In this document: piece after piece, positions 1 to 10,081 of the stretch
How the letters are laid out: every line of letters starts with the position of its first letter
How positions within the stretch are numbered: position 1 is the stretch's first letter
NCBI GenBank assembly: GCA_963942565.1
Contig: OZ012685.1
Location: 57,513,917 to 57,577,916, forward strand
Length of the DNA: 64,000 bases
From: Maea johnstoni
Taxonomy: Eukaryota > Annelida > Polychaeta > Spionida > Magelonidae
Direction: 5' to 3'
The notes under the pieces: generated by a model
The model's database searches: none
Told to the model about the DNA's origin: nothing
What the model saw: only the letters and a program-made list of their open reading frames with translations
Translations under genes and position numbers: made by a program

Positions 1-325
1 TAGAATGGCATTCATTTTATCTGCATTAACCCTTATGCTACTGTCAGCTAATTTTGGTCTTTATGAAATGATTCAAAAAAACAAAAAAGATGACTGAAAC
101 CTTGGCACATGGTTACTCAGTTGTGAGTACTCAGCGAGAACTATCCAGTGAATGCCAACGACAGGATTTAAATGGTTTTCTAAAAAATCTTTGTGTCTGT
201 GCTTTGGACGAAAGTAGCCTTAGCATTGAAAGGGTTAATTATTAGTTGTTTTGTGCATGCCTTTATTCTGTTCTCAATGCAGAGAATCAAAAAATTCCCT
301 TTACATCTTATTGTGTTTATTTTAG
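1..325. other. Intron of gene 1 (5' part of window)
   Basis: This non-coding stretch lies upstream of the acceptor at 324-325. It holds a family A miniature (26-238) and then a pyrimidine/T-rich run leading to the TTTTAG acceptor. No exon was recognised here, so the start of gene 1 lies outside the window. Confidence 0.6.
26..238 (+). mobile_element. TTAA miniature, family A (piggyBac-like MITE)
   Basis: It starts TTAACCCTTATGCT and ends AGCATTGAAAGGGTTAA, with TTAA at both edges. The terminal CCCTT and the TTAA target are piggyBac-like. It carries no coding capacity and lies 88 bp upstream of the gene 1 acceptor. Confidence 0.85.
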
Positions 326-1048
326 GTGGCGGTCGTGGAAGGGGGAGAGGCGGAGGGGGGCGGGGAAGGGGCAGAGGAGGAGGAGGTGGTGGTGCTAGTG
401 GGGAGGGGGGAACGACCAGGAAGAGGAAATGTGGTCTGTGTGGTGAGGAAGGTGAGTAAAACAAACTACATGTACTGTTATTTCATGGTGCATGGTGTTT
501 CTTACATTCATAGATATAGAGCAATTGAGACCACTGTGCAGAAATTGCTCTTTTAGGAAAAAATAAGTATTGATATGTAACAATAATGAATAACATTCTT
601 TTGAAACTATGATATAGCTACCTATCAGTTGAGTGGCTTTTTGATTTGTTACATGTTTCTTACCATGGTTAATATGTTTCTTACTGTATGGACCATAAAC
701 GTCTGTCCACTGACTATTTTTTTGAACATTATAGGTGGAAAGGGCACTTTATCAAAAATCAATTATAACTATTATAAGTATGGCTAACCCTACTCTGGTG
801 CATATTTCATCCCAGTGCATTATGGGATTTGGTTCTTATATTTGACAGTAGCTTAAGTTTGAAATCCGATGAATTAAAATGTTTAGAAGAAATTGATGAA
901 AGAAAACAAGCACCTTAATGACGTTAATGATTTATTCTTATAACCTCTGAAATTTCAGGTGTCTCCTGGTAGAATGAGATGATATCTACATTTCTTCTTT
1001 CCCTTTATTTCAGGTCACACTAAAAGAACGTGTCCACACAATGGCTGA
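326..1048 (+). CDS. Gene 1, two 3'-terminal coding exons (326-451, 1014-1048): RGG-rich, CCHC zinc-knuckle protein
   Basis: Exon 326-451 follows a TTTTAG acceptor and ends at GAAG|GTGAGT. Exon 1014-1048 follows a TTTATTTCAG acceptor and ends in TGA. The intron is phase 1 and splits a glycine codon. The first exon encodes a Gly/Arg-rich run (GRGRGRGGGG, repeated) and a basic TTRKRK. The knuckle CGLCGEEGHTKRTC then crosses the junction: C-X2-C-X4-H-X4-C, with His and the last Cys supplied by the second exon. The protein ends CPHNG. RGG tracts and CCHC knuckles usually bind RNA or single-stranded DNA; that role is family knowledge, not shown here. Such a tail also occurs on proteins derived from transposases, so a domesticated origin is possible. 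The N-terminal part is outside the window. Confidence 0.82.
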
Positions 1049-1174
1049 CATTGATACTGTCTTTTAACAAGCATGGTGCATGCTCGGCAAGATCCCAATA
1101 TGAACTCTCACTTTACCAAAGTAGGGGATAGCATGCAGTATTAAGTGTCAGGGAAATACTAGTGCAATTTGAGG

Positions 1175-1565
1175 TAGGGCTGTCATTGATATGACAAGAA
1201 ACGATCGATCAATCGAAATAAATTTTCCAATTAATTGAATAAATATTGTGTCAGTTGTTATGCCAAGTAATCGATTGTAGAGTAAACACATTTTTCCGAC
1301 CTTTTACACCATTTGTTTGCCATTTTTAGGCAACACTAATGTGAATTTTGAATAGAAACTCAAGTTTTCAATCAAAAATTGTTGAGAAAACTTCCATTGT
1401 CTTTGCATTGTGAGAATCTTAGGATCCTAGCAACAAAAATATAGTTCGGAACATGTGAAAATACTCTATTAGGGCAGTTCTTCAAAACTAAAATGAAATA
1501 ATCGTAATTGGAAAAAAATGTCAATGATCGAATAGAATAAAAAATGGATGTCAATAACAGCCCTA
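1175..1565. mobile_element. hAT-like miniature, 391 bp
   Basis: The ends are TAGGGCTGTCATTGA and TCAATAACAGCCCTA (inverted). They are flanked by a perfect 8-bp direct repeat ATTTGAGG at 1167-1174 and 1566-1573, the target length typical of hAT. The interior is rich in GATCGAT/ATCGATTG. Relatives lie at 51420-51805 and 63400-63766. Confidence 0.85.
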
Positions 1566-1641
1566 ATTTGAGGTATGAACTTGTAAAAATGAAATGTTTC
1601 GAGCTGTAATCAGGTGCCTTTTCGTAAGCCTTATTTTTGTA

Positions 1642-1647
1642 AATAAA
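1642..1647 (+). promoter_or_regulatory. Poly(A) signal AATAAA of gene 1
   Basis: AATAAA lies in TTTTGTAAATAAATGT, about 600 bases after the stop. It is the first canonical hexamer downstream apart from a match inside the inserted miniature. Confidence 0.6.
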
Positions 1648-2379
1648 TGTACAACAAAAGTTGTTTTAGAATTTACAAAATATATTTTGTTATTAGCCCA
1701 TTGACATAATTTAAACTATTGTATTGGCCTTGAGAAGGCTGGTTATAGTTACGATGGATTGGCCAAGCTGTCATGTTCAAAAAAATTAAAAAAAGAACTA
1801 TCTTGATTTGCCTTTACTAAAAATCTACCTTGTAGAGATACATTGAGTCCCAAGTATTTACCTTAACATTTTTAGGTAGGAGCAGATTTGGCTCCTAGGA
1901 TTTAAAATTAAGCAGTAAATAAATCCCGGGTGGTCTGCGCCTCTGGGGGCAGATTCTCCCTGAATTTTTTGAAAAGTATTTGTTCTCAGATGCAGTTCTG
2001 GGCACTTTCAGGTAAAATATGGAGAAAGAAACTGTAAAAAGATTCAGTAAGTGCTTGGGACAGTTGATAATTGCTATGTTATTTTCAAAAACCAGGCTCC
2101 TATGATTTAACATCTGGTCGCGAAAACACATGTTCCAGGGGCAAACACCCCCAAACCACCATTATTGTCAATCTCCTTGTCCCATAACACTTTATACGCA
2201 AAACACATAACAACCACTTAAGATTTTAATGCTTTTTATTAAAATAGTTGAAATGTGAAGATAATTTGTGGTACACTCAAAAATAATGTTATTTGCAGTT
2301 ATATATAATCAAAAGTTGTAAATAAACCAATTTAACAGCAACAACATTGACCAACCTATACTTGAAGATTCCTCATCAT

Positions 2380-2381
<2 letters not shown>

Positions 2382-2471
<90 letters not shown>

Positions 2472-2508
2472 TATATATATATAATATATATATATATATG
2501 TATGTATA
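2382..2508. repeat. (AT)n microsatellite
   Basis: About 125 bp of nearly pure AT dinucleotides, with small interruptions (ATGT, AAAT). Confidence 0.95.
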
Positions 2509-3294
2509 TATGGATATAATACAGTGCTACAATACTTTGGTTTAAAACTGTCAAGCTCTAAGTGAAGAGTTTCAAAAATATACTCCACTTTCACTACACT
2601 ACTAAACACCACTCACAGCAAACAGCAGTTTTCAAATATGTAAAATTCTAAACAAAATAACACAGTAAAGATTTGTACACACATCTCCATTTAAAGTCAA
2701 TTGTAGACAGACAACTGATGAACTACTTACCACTTCAATATACCTCACTTCATAAATGCTAAAATGATAATACAAGTACCTGTATACTGTAATGCCGTTC
2801 TCTAATCATATGTGCACATGTTTCCCTTGATAAAGCTTCAATGATTTTAGTCATTACTTTCTACAACAAAGGGGGAACAAAAAGCGGATACTATTTATGG
2901 GTACATCATTCTGATGAAATGTTATCATAATGCATTCATAGATGCAAAGCAAATTATTATTTTTCATGGATTGATTTTTCGAAGTCAAGCTTCATTTTCA
3001 AGTTGCTTATATAAGTATGCCAACATCTTGAGGATAATTTGCACTGCATCTCTAAGAATTTACTATGAAAACAGTCACAAACTGCAAACACACTGGTAAG
3101 ATAACTTAAAAGGTGTATATTAGGGGGGGGGGCTATACATTGAAACTTGTATACTTGAACACCTCCATAAGAGGAACACTTCCAACAAATTGAAAACTGC
3201 ATTGTGAATCCCAATGATACATTTTCTAATATTTAAGTATAAACAAGTGGAAAACTAGTATACGTTGATCACTTTTTTTTGTCCCAAAGGTGTA

Positions 3295-3540
3295 CAGTTT
3301 TAACATGGTTCTTGATTTCCTGTTTATTCCATAGGTATATTTTCTGTCTATTCTACCCACGAATCATCCTTTAGCGCAAAGGATGGTTTTCCCACATGGT
3401 ACTACTAGCCAACCATGGTTCTTAATTACCTGTTTACTGTAAGGTAAATAATCTATTTTCACAGTACTATATTTTCTGTCTATTCTACCGACGAATCATA
3501 CTTTAGCGCCAAGGATGGTTCTCCCACACGGAAGCACTGT
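3295..3540. repeat. Tandem duplication, ~120 bp x2
   Basis: Two copies share 'ATTTTCTGTCTATTCTACC', then 'ACGAATCAT', 'CTTTAGCGC' and 'AAGGATGGTT'. One copy is centred near 3360 and one near 3490. Confidence 0.8.
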
Positions 3541-5038
3541 GTGGAATTCCAACTACCGACGAGCATTCATAATCAACTTTCACAAACGTTACTCTGATGA
3601 CCAGTATTGAAAAGCTATCAATAAAGGTACTCCTATAGGGCAGTTCTTCTCATATTCGATAGATGGCAGCACAAATATATTCCACTACTTCTTAACCCTT
3701 TTTCATCTAAAATGTACACATGGTCTGATTGCTATGGATTTCTTTCAATAACAGCAATATTTTAATTAATTAATTAAATATTTGGCTGAAAAGACTTCTT
3801 AAGTTTTTCTTGTTAAGTTTTTGATAATACCTTTTAATAATTATTTTTCATGTATTTGACAAATTATATTCAAAGTTGTCAGACCGCATGCGCAGTCCAG
3901 ATGCAATAGGGTTTAAGAAGTATTCAATCCTTAAAATTAGCTGATTTGTTTTTATTTTAGATTGAATTAATACACTTTTCGTAGGGCTCCATTTGAGTGC
4001 GCTGAAATAAACAAATGAGAACAAGCACTATTTCAATAACCCTAAGATGTGCATGGATGCAACTAAATGATTTTGAAGTCAAAATCAAAATAATTGTTTG
4101 AAGCCTGCCTGATTAGCGAAGAGAGAATTGATGCTTCTACAACAATCAAACGTCACTATAAATGAATATCTTTTGCATGTGGAGTAAACCTCAGGCTCAG
4201 TCTCTCAAATTGGTAAAAACATGAAAATAAAACAAGCAAATACAGTATCACTGACAAACCATGGAAGCCAATTGATTTATCTGAAGATAAGATCACGTAA
4301 TCAAATACATAATAACCCATGAAAATATCACATTACACCAGAATACACAAGGTTGAATTGTAAGTTTTGTGTGTACTATTGATATCTGAAATGAATTAGG
4401 AGATATGCAAATGACACTGTAAATTATTCCAAGAGACTGTCCACTCAAACTCCATCCCCATTTAGATGTAAACCATACTGCAATTAAAATATACACTGCA
4501 ACCAATTCAGTAAAAAAGAAAAGGAATTATAAATACAAACAGTGGATAATATACCATCATACTAGTGTAAAAACCAACAACACAAAAAATCTTGTACTTT
4601 TACCATTCCGGAAAATGCCCTTTCAGTTTTGTTTGTAAAAGGGATGTCCTTTCAGTATCCATGCCTGGATATGCATAGGAATGTAAAGTACATATAACTA
4701 AAAAAACATCACTGAAGCGTTCATCATTACTGATCAGACACAGATAGTATACATACACAGAGAAAGTAATTCCAAGAGGACAATTTACAAGTTCTTTCAC
4801 CAATGTGCTAGGTACATTACTTAGTTTCACTCATTTCTACAAAAAGAACTATGTAGAATACTTGTTTGTATTAAAAATCACACAGCAGCAGCAGCAGGAG
4901 GCATCTGGTTGGTAAGTGGTGCCTCATACCCACTCTATTATTCCTACTACTCCCAGGAAAAATACCAGATGTGTTAAAACAATAGTAGCATATTTCATAC
5001 AAGATAGTAACACAGTCGAACTTCCTAAAAAAGACCAC

Positions 5039-5250
5039 TTAACCCTTATGCTGCTGGGGGCTAATTTTGCCAATACAAAATGACGCAAAAAAGCTGAAAA
5101 ATGACTGAAACCCTGGGACATGGGTATTCATCTAAATGTACTCAGCGAGAGCTATCCAATGTATACCAACATGACAGGGTTTAGATGTTTTTCAAAAGCT
5201 TTGCATCCTTGTGCTTTGGACAAAAGTAGCCTTTGCATTGGAAAGATTAA
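5039..5250 (+). mobile_element. Family A miniature
   Basis: It begins TTAACCCTTATGCTGCTGGGGG and ends GCATTGGAAAGATTAA. It lies just downstream of the gene 2 stop on the opposite strand. Confidence 0.85.
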
Positions 5251-5537
5251 TACTGGTCTTGTCAGGCTTGTGGTCTACACTAAAGAATTCTTTTACTTGG
5301 AACAATTTTAGGATTGATCTTTATAAGAAGGCTACTTTTTAAGGTGTTTTCTTCAGCATGTTTAACTGTATTAGTGAAATGATTGGTTCTTGAGTATTCC
5401 ACAACAGAGGACAGACAAGCTTTGATTTCTTCACTGTTCTCACGAAAGTTGCATCTCTCTCTCTCCATTCTGGCTGTGAAGGGGTTAATACTGAACACCA
5501 CTGCAATGTACAGAACGTAATGTACATCAGTGGAATG

Positions 5538-5764
5538 TCACATGACCCTGCAGCAGCAGTCGTCTGCAGGCTGTACCTCGGGGGGAGGGGGCAATAACTC
5601 GGGTGGCGGCTCCTGATAATGTCCGTCCACGTACACCCGCAGGATGTAGAGCCAGTACTCACTGCAGTCCGCCCGGTTCCACGTGTACGTCTGCTCCGCC
5701 TGCCCGTACTGGTTCCCTGTGCACATTCTTATCGGGACAGTTTCGGCCGATACTATTTTCACTC
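5538..5764 (-). CDS. Gene 2, terminal exon: second half of unit 3, Pro-rich tail, CaaX-like end
   Basis: The acceptor is TGTTTTCAG|GA and the exon ends in TGA. It encodes VKIVSAETVPIRMC, then 'CSEYWLYILRVYVDG', which matches the IRVxY strand of the other units. A proline-rich linker (EPPPELLPPPPE) follows, and the protein ends DDCCCRVM. The final four residues C-R-V-M fit a C-a-a-X box with X = Met, the kind preferred by farnesyltransferase. The two preceding cysteines are candidate palmitoylation sites. This would place the protein on a membrane's cytosolic face, unless the protein is secreted, in which case the motif means nothing. The exon is GC-rich compared with its surroundings. Confidence 0.85.
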
Positions 5765-6120
5765 CTGAAAACATCAATATCATTATGTTACTTTTTAATG
5801 ATGTCAGTAATAATAAAGAAGAATAATAACAGGGTCCACTTCTTTAACTGTAGTTTTTCTGGCTTGCAGCTGGCCCCACCTGAACGATTACTATCTTAAC
5901 TTCAGATCCTAAAATGATAACAATTTCAACCAATGGATTTATTATAATGAAATATGACGATTTTTGATTTGTTGATTGTGGCCTAGGTTATTTTGGACAA
6001 TAATTATAGTTGCCTCAAGTCCTACTGTGGTTGATATTTCCAGGAATTTATGGTAATTGGTATAATTCACCACTTAATTACACCAACTGCCGTTAAAAAT
6101 GAGCAAATGCGTCAACTCAC

Positions 6121-6378
6121 CTGTTGCGTTTAGCCAGGCTATTGCCCGTTTCATGGTCTGACTTTGCGTTTCGAAGGTGGGTACCCCAATGACGCCCCCG
6201 GTTGTCAGGGGCAACGGGTAGAAAGTCTTGTAGTTGAGTGTGATTGGTCGATTGTGGCTGATCGTGCTGACTGTGGCAAAGATGCGCGTGTAACACACAC
6301 GGATGATTCGGATGTAATGTGTGGCAACATGGCCGCTTTCGCTGAAGAACACTCGCTGGGTGTCAATCTCCCCACCCC
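6121..6378 (-). CDS. Gene 2, exon: end of unit 2 and first half of unit 3
   Basis: The acceptor is TTTCCCTGTAG|GG and the donor ACAG|GTGAGT, both phase 1. It encodes GGEIDTQRVFFSESGHVATH, then YIRIIRVCYTRI closing unit 2. A linker with TLNYK follows, then TFYPLPLTTGGVIGVP and TFETQSQTMKRAIAWLNAT opening unit 3. At 85 whole codons it is the longest coding exon seen. The unit boundary inside the exon argues that units arose by duplication of sequence, not by one-exon-per-domain shuffling. Confidence 0.85.
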
Positions 6379-6790
6379 CTACAGGGAAATAAAAAGAATG
6401 TGAAATATGTGTAAATTACATGAAATGTATTATGAAAACTGTATACCGTGTTAATTTTGAGCATACAATATAATGCGCTCAGCAGGCAGTTGCCTTTGAT
6501 GCCCAGTTTAATTTTTGCATGGGGATGTTGAATGACTAGCTATCATGTCAGTGTGTTGTATGATACTAGCATAGGAATGGGATGCCCAAATAATGGTGCG
6601 CAGTTTAATAAATGTGTTCTCCGTATTTTTAAAGTACGCGTTGATAAAACTGTCACAATTTTAACACAGTACACTACATCATGCATGTGAGAAAGTTGCC
6701 AGTGCATCAATATTCCAAAGTTGTTCTGGAAAGTGTCATAGATTTTAACAACAGAGAAGAGTACTTATGAAGGTCTTAATAAATAGCCAT

Positions 6791-7015
6791 TTAACCCGTT
6801 AATGCTCACAGCGGCTAAAAGCAGCCAGGCAATTTTGGTGAAATTTTTCAGCCAAAAGAATATTTGGGAAACTATTTGAAGGAGAAATGTTCATCAGACC
6901 ATCATTAACAACTCTTCTTCAAATATTCTGTATAATCATTCTTAATTTCCAAGTTATTGCCAAAAGTATGTATAAAAGATCCAGACAATATTTTCAAGGG
7001 TAACTCAAGTGTTAA
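6791..7015 (-). mobile_element. TTAA miniature, family B
   Basis: It starts TTAACCCGTTAATGCTCACA, the inverted orientation of family B. It shows the hallmark GAGAAATGTTCATCAGACC and the AAAAGTAT-GATCCAGAC block. It is followed directly by a family A copy at the shared TTAA 7012-7015. Confidence 0.8.
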
Positions 7016-7222
7016 GCCTTATGCTGCTGGTGGCTAAGTTGGCCAATACAAAACAATGCTAAAATCCTGAAGAATTACCGAAACCCTGGCATATGGGTAC
7101 TCATCTGAAAGTACTCATCAAGAGCTATCAAATGAATACCACATGACAGGGTTTAGATGGTTTTCAAAAGTTTCGCATCCTTGTCCTTTGGACAAAAGTA
7201 GCCTTAGCATTGGAATGGTTAA
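7012..7222 (+). mobile_element. Family A miniature between two B copies
   Basis: It begins TTAAGCCTTATGCTGCTGG and ends GCATTGGAATGGTTAA. Its TTAA edges are shared with the flanking B copies. Confidence 0.85.
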
Positions 7223-7383
7223 TGCTCACACCAGCCAAAAGAATATCTGGGAAGCTATTTGAAAGAGAAATGTTCATCAGACCATCATTAACAACTCTTC
7301 TTCAAATATTTTGTATAATCATTCTTAATTTCCAAGTAATTGCCAAAAGTATCAAAGATCCAGACGACAATTTCAAGAGTTAA
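7219..7383 (-). mobile_element. Family B miniature, abutting a splice donor
   Basis: It is nearly a duplicate of the B copy at 6791 (both read TTCATCAGACCATCATTAAC). It ends at TTAA 7380-7383, which is intron positions 7-10 behind the donor GTAAGT of exon 7390-7560. Confidence 0.8.
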
Positions 7384-7389
7384 ACTTAC

Positions 7390-7560
7390 CCCAGGAAGCG
7401 TGCATCTTGATGTCGACAGACTGGACATTGGTGACTCTGATCCCGTGCTGGGCCTCCGTCCAGATACTGGCCTTGTTCATCACCTGACCAAAGTGCTCGA
7501 AGAGGGAGGGACTGAACACACCCCCGGGGTCTGTGCATAGTGGGACAAAATCAGCACAGC
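7390..7560 (-). CDS. Gene 2, exon: first part of unit 2
   Basis: The acceptor is TTGCTTGCAG|GC and the donor TGGG|GTAAGT, both phase 1. Its 56 whole codons read CADFVPLCTDPGGVFS, then PSLFEHFGQVMNKASIWTEA, then IRVTNVQSVDIKMHASW. The DPGG motif and the F-x2-F-G-x3-N-K pattern align with unit 1 (DPGGIFS, FDSFGETLNKF), which is the evidence for internal duplication. Two Cys near the start may pair with each other. The function is unknown. Confidence 0.85.
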
Positions 7561-7671
7561 CTGCAAGCAAAGAAAAATGGTATAGGAGTGTTGGTAAATA
7601 CTTGATTAAATTACCCCTCTCACCCTTCAGGGTCTGCACATACTACATAGCGGTACAAAATCAGCAGAACC

Positions 7672-7885
7672 TTAACCCTTCCAATGCTAAGGCTTCTTTC
7701 GTCCAAAGCACAAGAGCGCAAAGATTTTTGAAAAACATCTAAACCCTGTCATGTTGGTACTCATCGGAAAGCTCTCGCTGAGTGCTCTCAGATGAGTACC
7801 CATTTGACATGGTTTCGGTCATTTTTTTAGGGTTTTTGCATTGTTTCATAATGGCAAAATTAGGCATCAGCAACATAAGGGTTAA
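7672..7885 (-). mobile_element. Family A miniature
   Basis: It starts TTAACCCTTCCAATGCTAAG and ends CAACATAAGGGTTAA. Confidence 0.88.
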
Positions 7886-8375
7886 GGAAAACAGATGGGT
7901 TCAGAAATGTTTGGAAATACCCTATGAAAGTACCCCAGGTATGTGGTATGGTGGTACAAACTCAGCAGAACCTTAGAGGAAAACAGGCCGGTATAGGAGT
8001 GTTTGTTGAAACCTGATGTAAGTAAAAACGTGCCTGGGAATTTGGCAAAATGCAACGAAAATAAATCTGTTAAAAATTCCCCAAGAGACTTTGCTTCAGG
8101 ATTTTAAAACAGCACAAATTGGAAAATAAAATAAAATATATTTTTTTTCCTGCAACACAATAAATATAGAATAAGTTCTCTGTCACCTCTTATACATTAC
8201 ACAATCAACAAAGCCTTCAATAACATAAATAGAATAGTTATGTGTGTTGTAACTGTTGAAAGCATCAATTCTCATTATCTTTGCATCATATCAGAATTAT
8301 AAATCATCGCAACCTAGATGAAATATGGATGGGAGCATTTGTTATTGTTAAGACACCCCCAGGAATTGTTCATAT

Positions 8376-8590
8376 TTAATCCATTTATGCTAATGGCAAC
8401 CCAAAAACAGCCTGACAATTTTGGTGAAATCTTTAAGGTGAACGTTGGGAAAATATTTGGAGTAGGAATGATAACAACTGTAAAATATTTTGTAAATAAT
8501 ACTCAATTCCCTAGTGTCAAAAATATTTCTCAAGAAAATCCTAAGCATCTCTGGGTTAGGGTGAATTCAGCACAAGCTATGAATGGGTAA
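8376..8590 (-). mobile_element. Degenerate family B miniature
   Basis: The start is TTAATCCATTTATGCTAATGG and the interior has AGCCTGACAATTTTGGTGAAA. The right edge has decayed. Confidence 0.5.
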
Positions 8591-8657
8591 AATTAGAATG
8601 GGTAAAATTAGAAAGTTGTTTTGACAACTTGTTTCATCAAAGGCCCTTTTCAGGATT

Positions 8658-8659
<2 letters not shown>

Positions 8660-8756
<97 letters not shown>

Positions 8757-8760
8757 GCGA

Positions 8761-8791
<31 letters not shown>

Positions 8792-8891
8792 ATCTCCCTC
8801 TCATTTTCTCTATCTCCCTCTTTCTCTCTCTCACTCTCATTCTCTCTCTCTCTCTCATTCTCTCTCTCTCCCTCCCCCTCCATCCCTCCCT

Positions 8892-8987
<96 letters not shown>
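8660..8987. repeat. (CT)n tract, ~330 bp
   Basis: A nearly pure polypyrimidine strand, broken by GCGA near 8757 and by CTCATT/CCCTCC variants in the middle. On the transcribed gene strand it reads (GA)n. The long GA/SER-like open frame over it is an artefact. Confidence 0.95.
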
Positions 8988-8988
<1 letters not shown>

Positions 8989-9131
8989 GACTGATCTAAT
9001 TCCAGCATTCACACCAAGCCTCCTATCACCTGCCATCCTCCTACTAAAAATACACTTGCAAGAAAATAAATGGTGCAAACTTGGGTCTCTCAGCAGGAAA
9101 CCGGCTGTCAATAAAGGACACGCTTATTAAG

Positions 9132-9333
9132 ATGCCTGATTGCCGGGAAGACGAATGCCGCCTCCCGGAGGACATCAGTGTCACATTCTATCAGACCCAC
9201 CTGGGACACCAACCACCTCGCTAAACGCTCAGGTGTTCTGGAGCGGGTAAGGGCAGGGAAAACTATGATCTACGGCGGACTTAACGTGGCCGGGGTTGTC
9301 AGTGAATGATGATGAGCACCCTCTAGTGGCCGT
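9132..9333. other. GC-rich unique patch with CTCF-like motif
   Basis: It is strikingly GC-rich against AT-rich neighbours. A 30-codon open frame starts at 9132 (+) with MPDCREDECRLPEDISVTFY. The sequence GCACCCTCTAGTGG (9316-9329) is, on the - strand, one base from the vertebrate CTCF core. It could be a small exon, a regulatory element or a relic of a repeat. Confidence 0.3.
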
Positions 9334-9659
9334 GAGCGTAACTAGGGATTAGCGTTGTCATTGATCAGTGCGGTTAAGGTCATGCAGTGCACGGACACTG
9401 CATGACGAGCAAAATTCAACATGGGGCACTTGGAACACTTAGAATTCTACACTTGCTGGGAAGGAATTCTTATGCATAACATATAGAGAGGGCTTGCTGC
9501 ATTGCAATTTTAATGTAGTACATAGCAATTCTAATGTAGTTGATGGGTGGCGGGGAGCTTGTTTTAAAGCAATTCTAATACATAACAAAGAGGGCGCTTG
9601 CTGCAAAGCTGATGACACTTCCCAGGAAATCCAGGTATTTTCCTAGTAATTCCAGGATC

Positions 9660-9941
9660 AGGAAATTAGAAGTAATTTCTTTTTTATGATAAATACTTAC
9701 CTGCGATCATTGGAAGCTATCTCCAGGGCTTGCTCTGGTCACCCAAAAGGAAGGCTCTCATTTGGCAGTCTCTCCCTATGGAAGATCCTTGCGATGACAT
9801 AGAGGAGGGCTACTAAATGTAGCCTCAAAAATTTAAAAATAGACCGTAGTTTGCGCGATCCCCGCTAGGGGCCGCACTGATACCGGTCATGACGTCACAG
9901 TTGGCGCATGCGCCTTCATCCTCTTCTCATTTTGGCGTTTA
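9660..9941. repeat. DIRS terminal inverted repeat, left
   Basis: The reverse complement matches 13741-13964 with only a handful of differences. It contains a palindromic TGACGTCA (9890-9897), a CRE-type site that is also present in the other end at 13781-13788. Confidence 0.9.
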
Positions 9942-9982
9942 ATACCACCATGGAAGAACGGATTCTAGGGGAGGATACAGAA

Positions 9983-10081
9983 GGGTGGGCAATGATTGCA
10001 GGTAAGTATTTATCATAAAAAAGAAATTACTTCTAATTTCCTGTTTTATTATTAAATTCTTACCTGCTCACCTTGGAAGCA
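9983..10081. repeat. DIRS internal complementary region
   Basis: It joins the complement of the outer left end (GCAGGTAAGTATTTATCATA...) to the complement of the outer right end (AAATTCTTACCTGCTCAC). In DIRS-1 this region templates closure of the circular replication intermediate. Confidence 0.85.

Larger units (their letters stand above)
1049..1660 (+). other. 3' UTR of gene 1
   Basis: This runs from the TGA to the polyadenylation signal. Almost two thirds of it is an inserted hAT-like miniature (1175-1565). The UTR sequence resumes after the 8-bp target duplication. Confidence 0.6.
1661..5038. other. Intergenic region between convergent genes 1 and 2
   Basis: No exon was recognised. The stretch contains a long AT dinucleotide tract (2382-2508) and a ~120-bp direct duplication (3295-3540). 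The remainder is AT-rich DNA with no clear structure. Confidence 0.5.
6379..7389. other. Intron of gene 2 between exons 7390-7560 and 6121-6378
   Basis: It is mostly mobile DNA: two family B copies flank one family A copy (6791-7383). The donor-proximal edge of the last B copy starts only six bases into the intron. The remaining ~410 bp holds nothing recognisable. Confidence 0.6.

Noticed and set aside
5603-5899. 98-codon + strand frame
   Set aside because: It is the antisense shadow of the terminal exon of gene 2.
8656-9111. 151-codon Glu/Arg-rich frame
   Set aside because: It is the translation of the CT/GA microsatellite.
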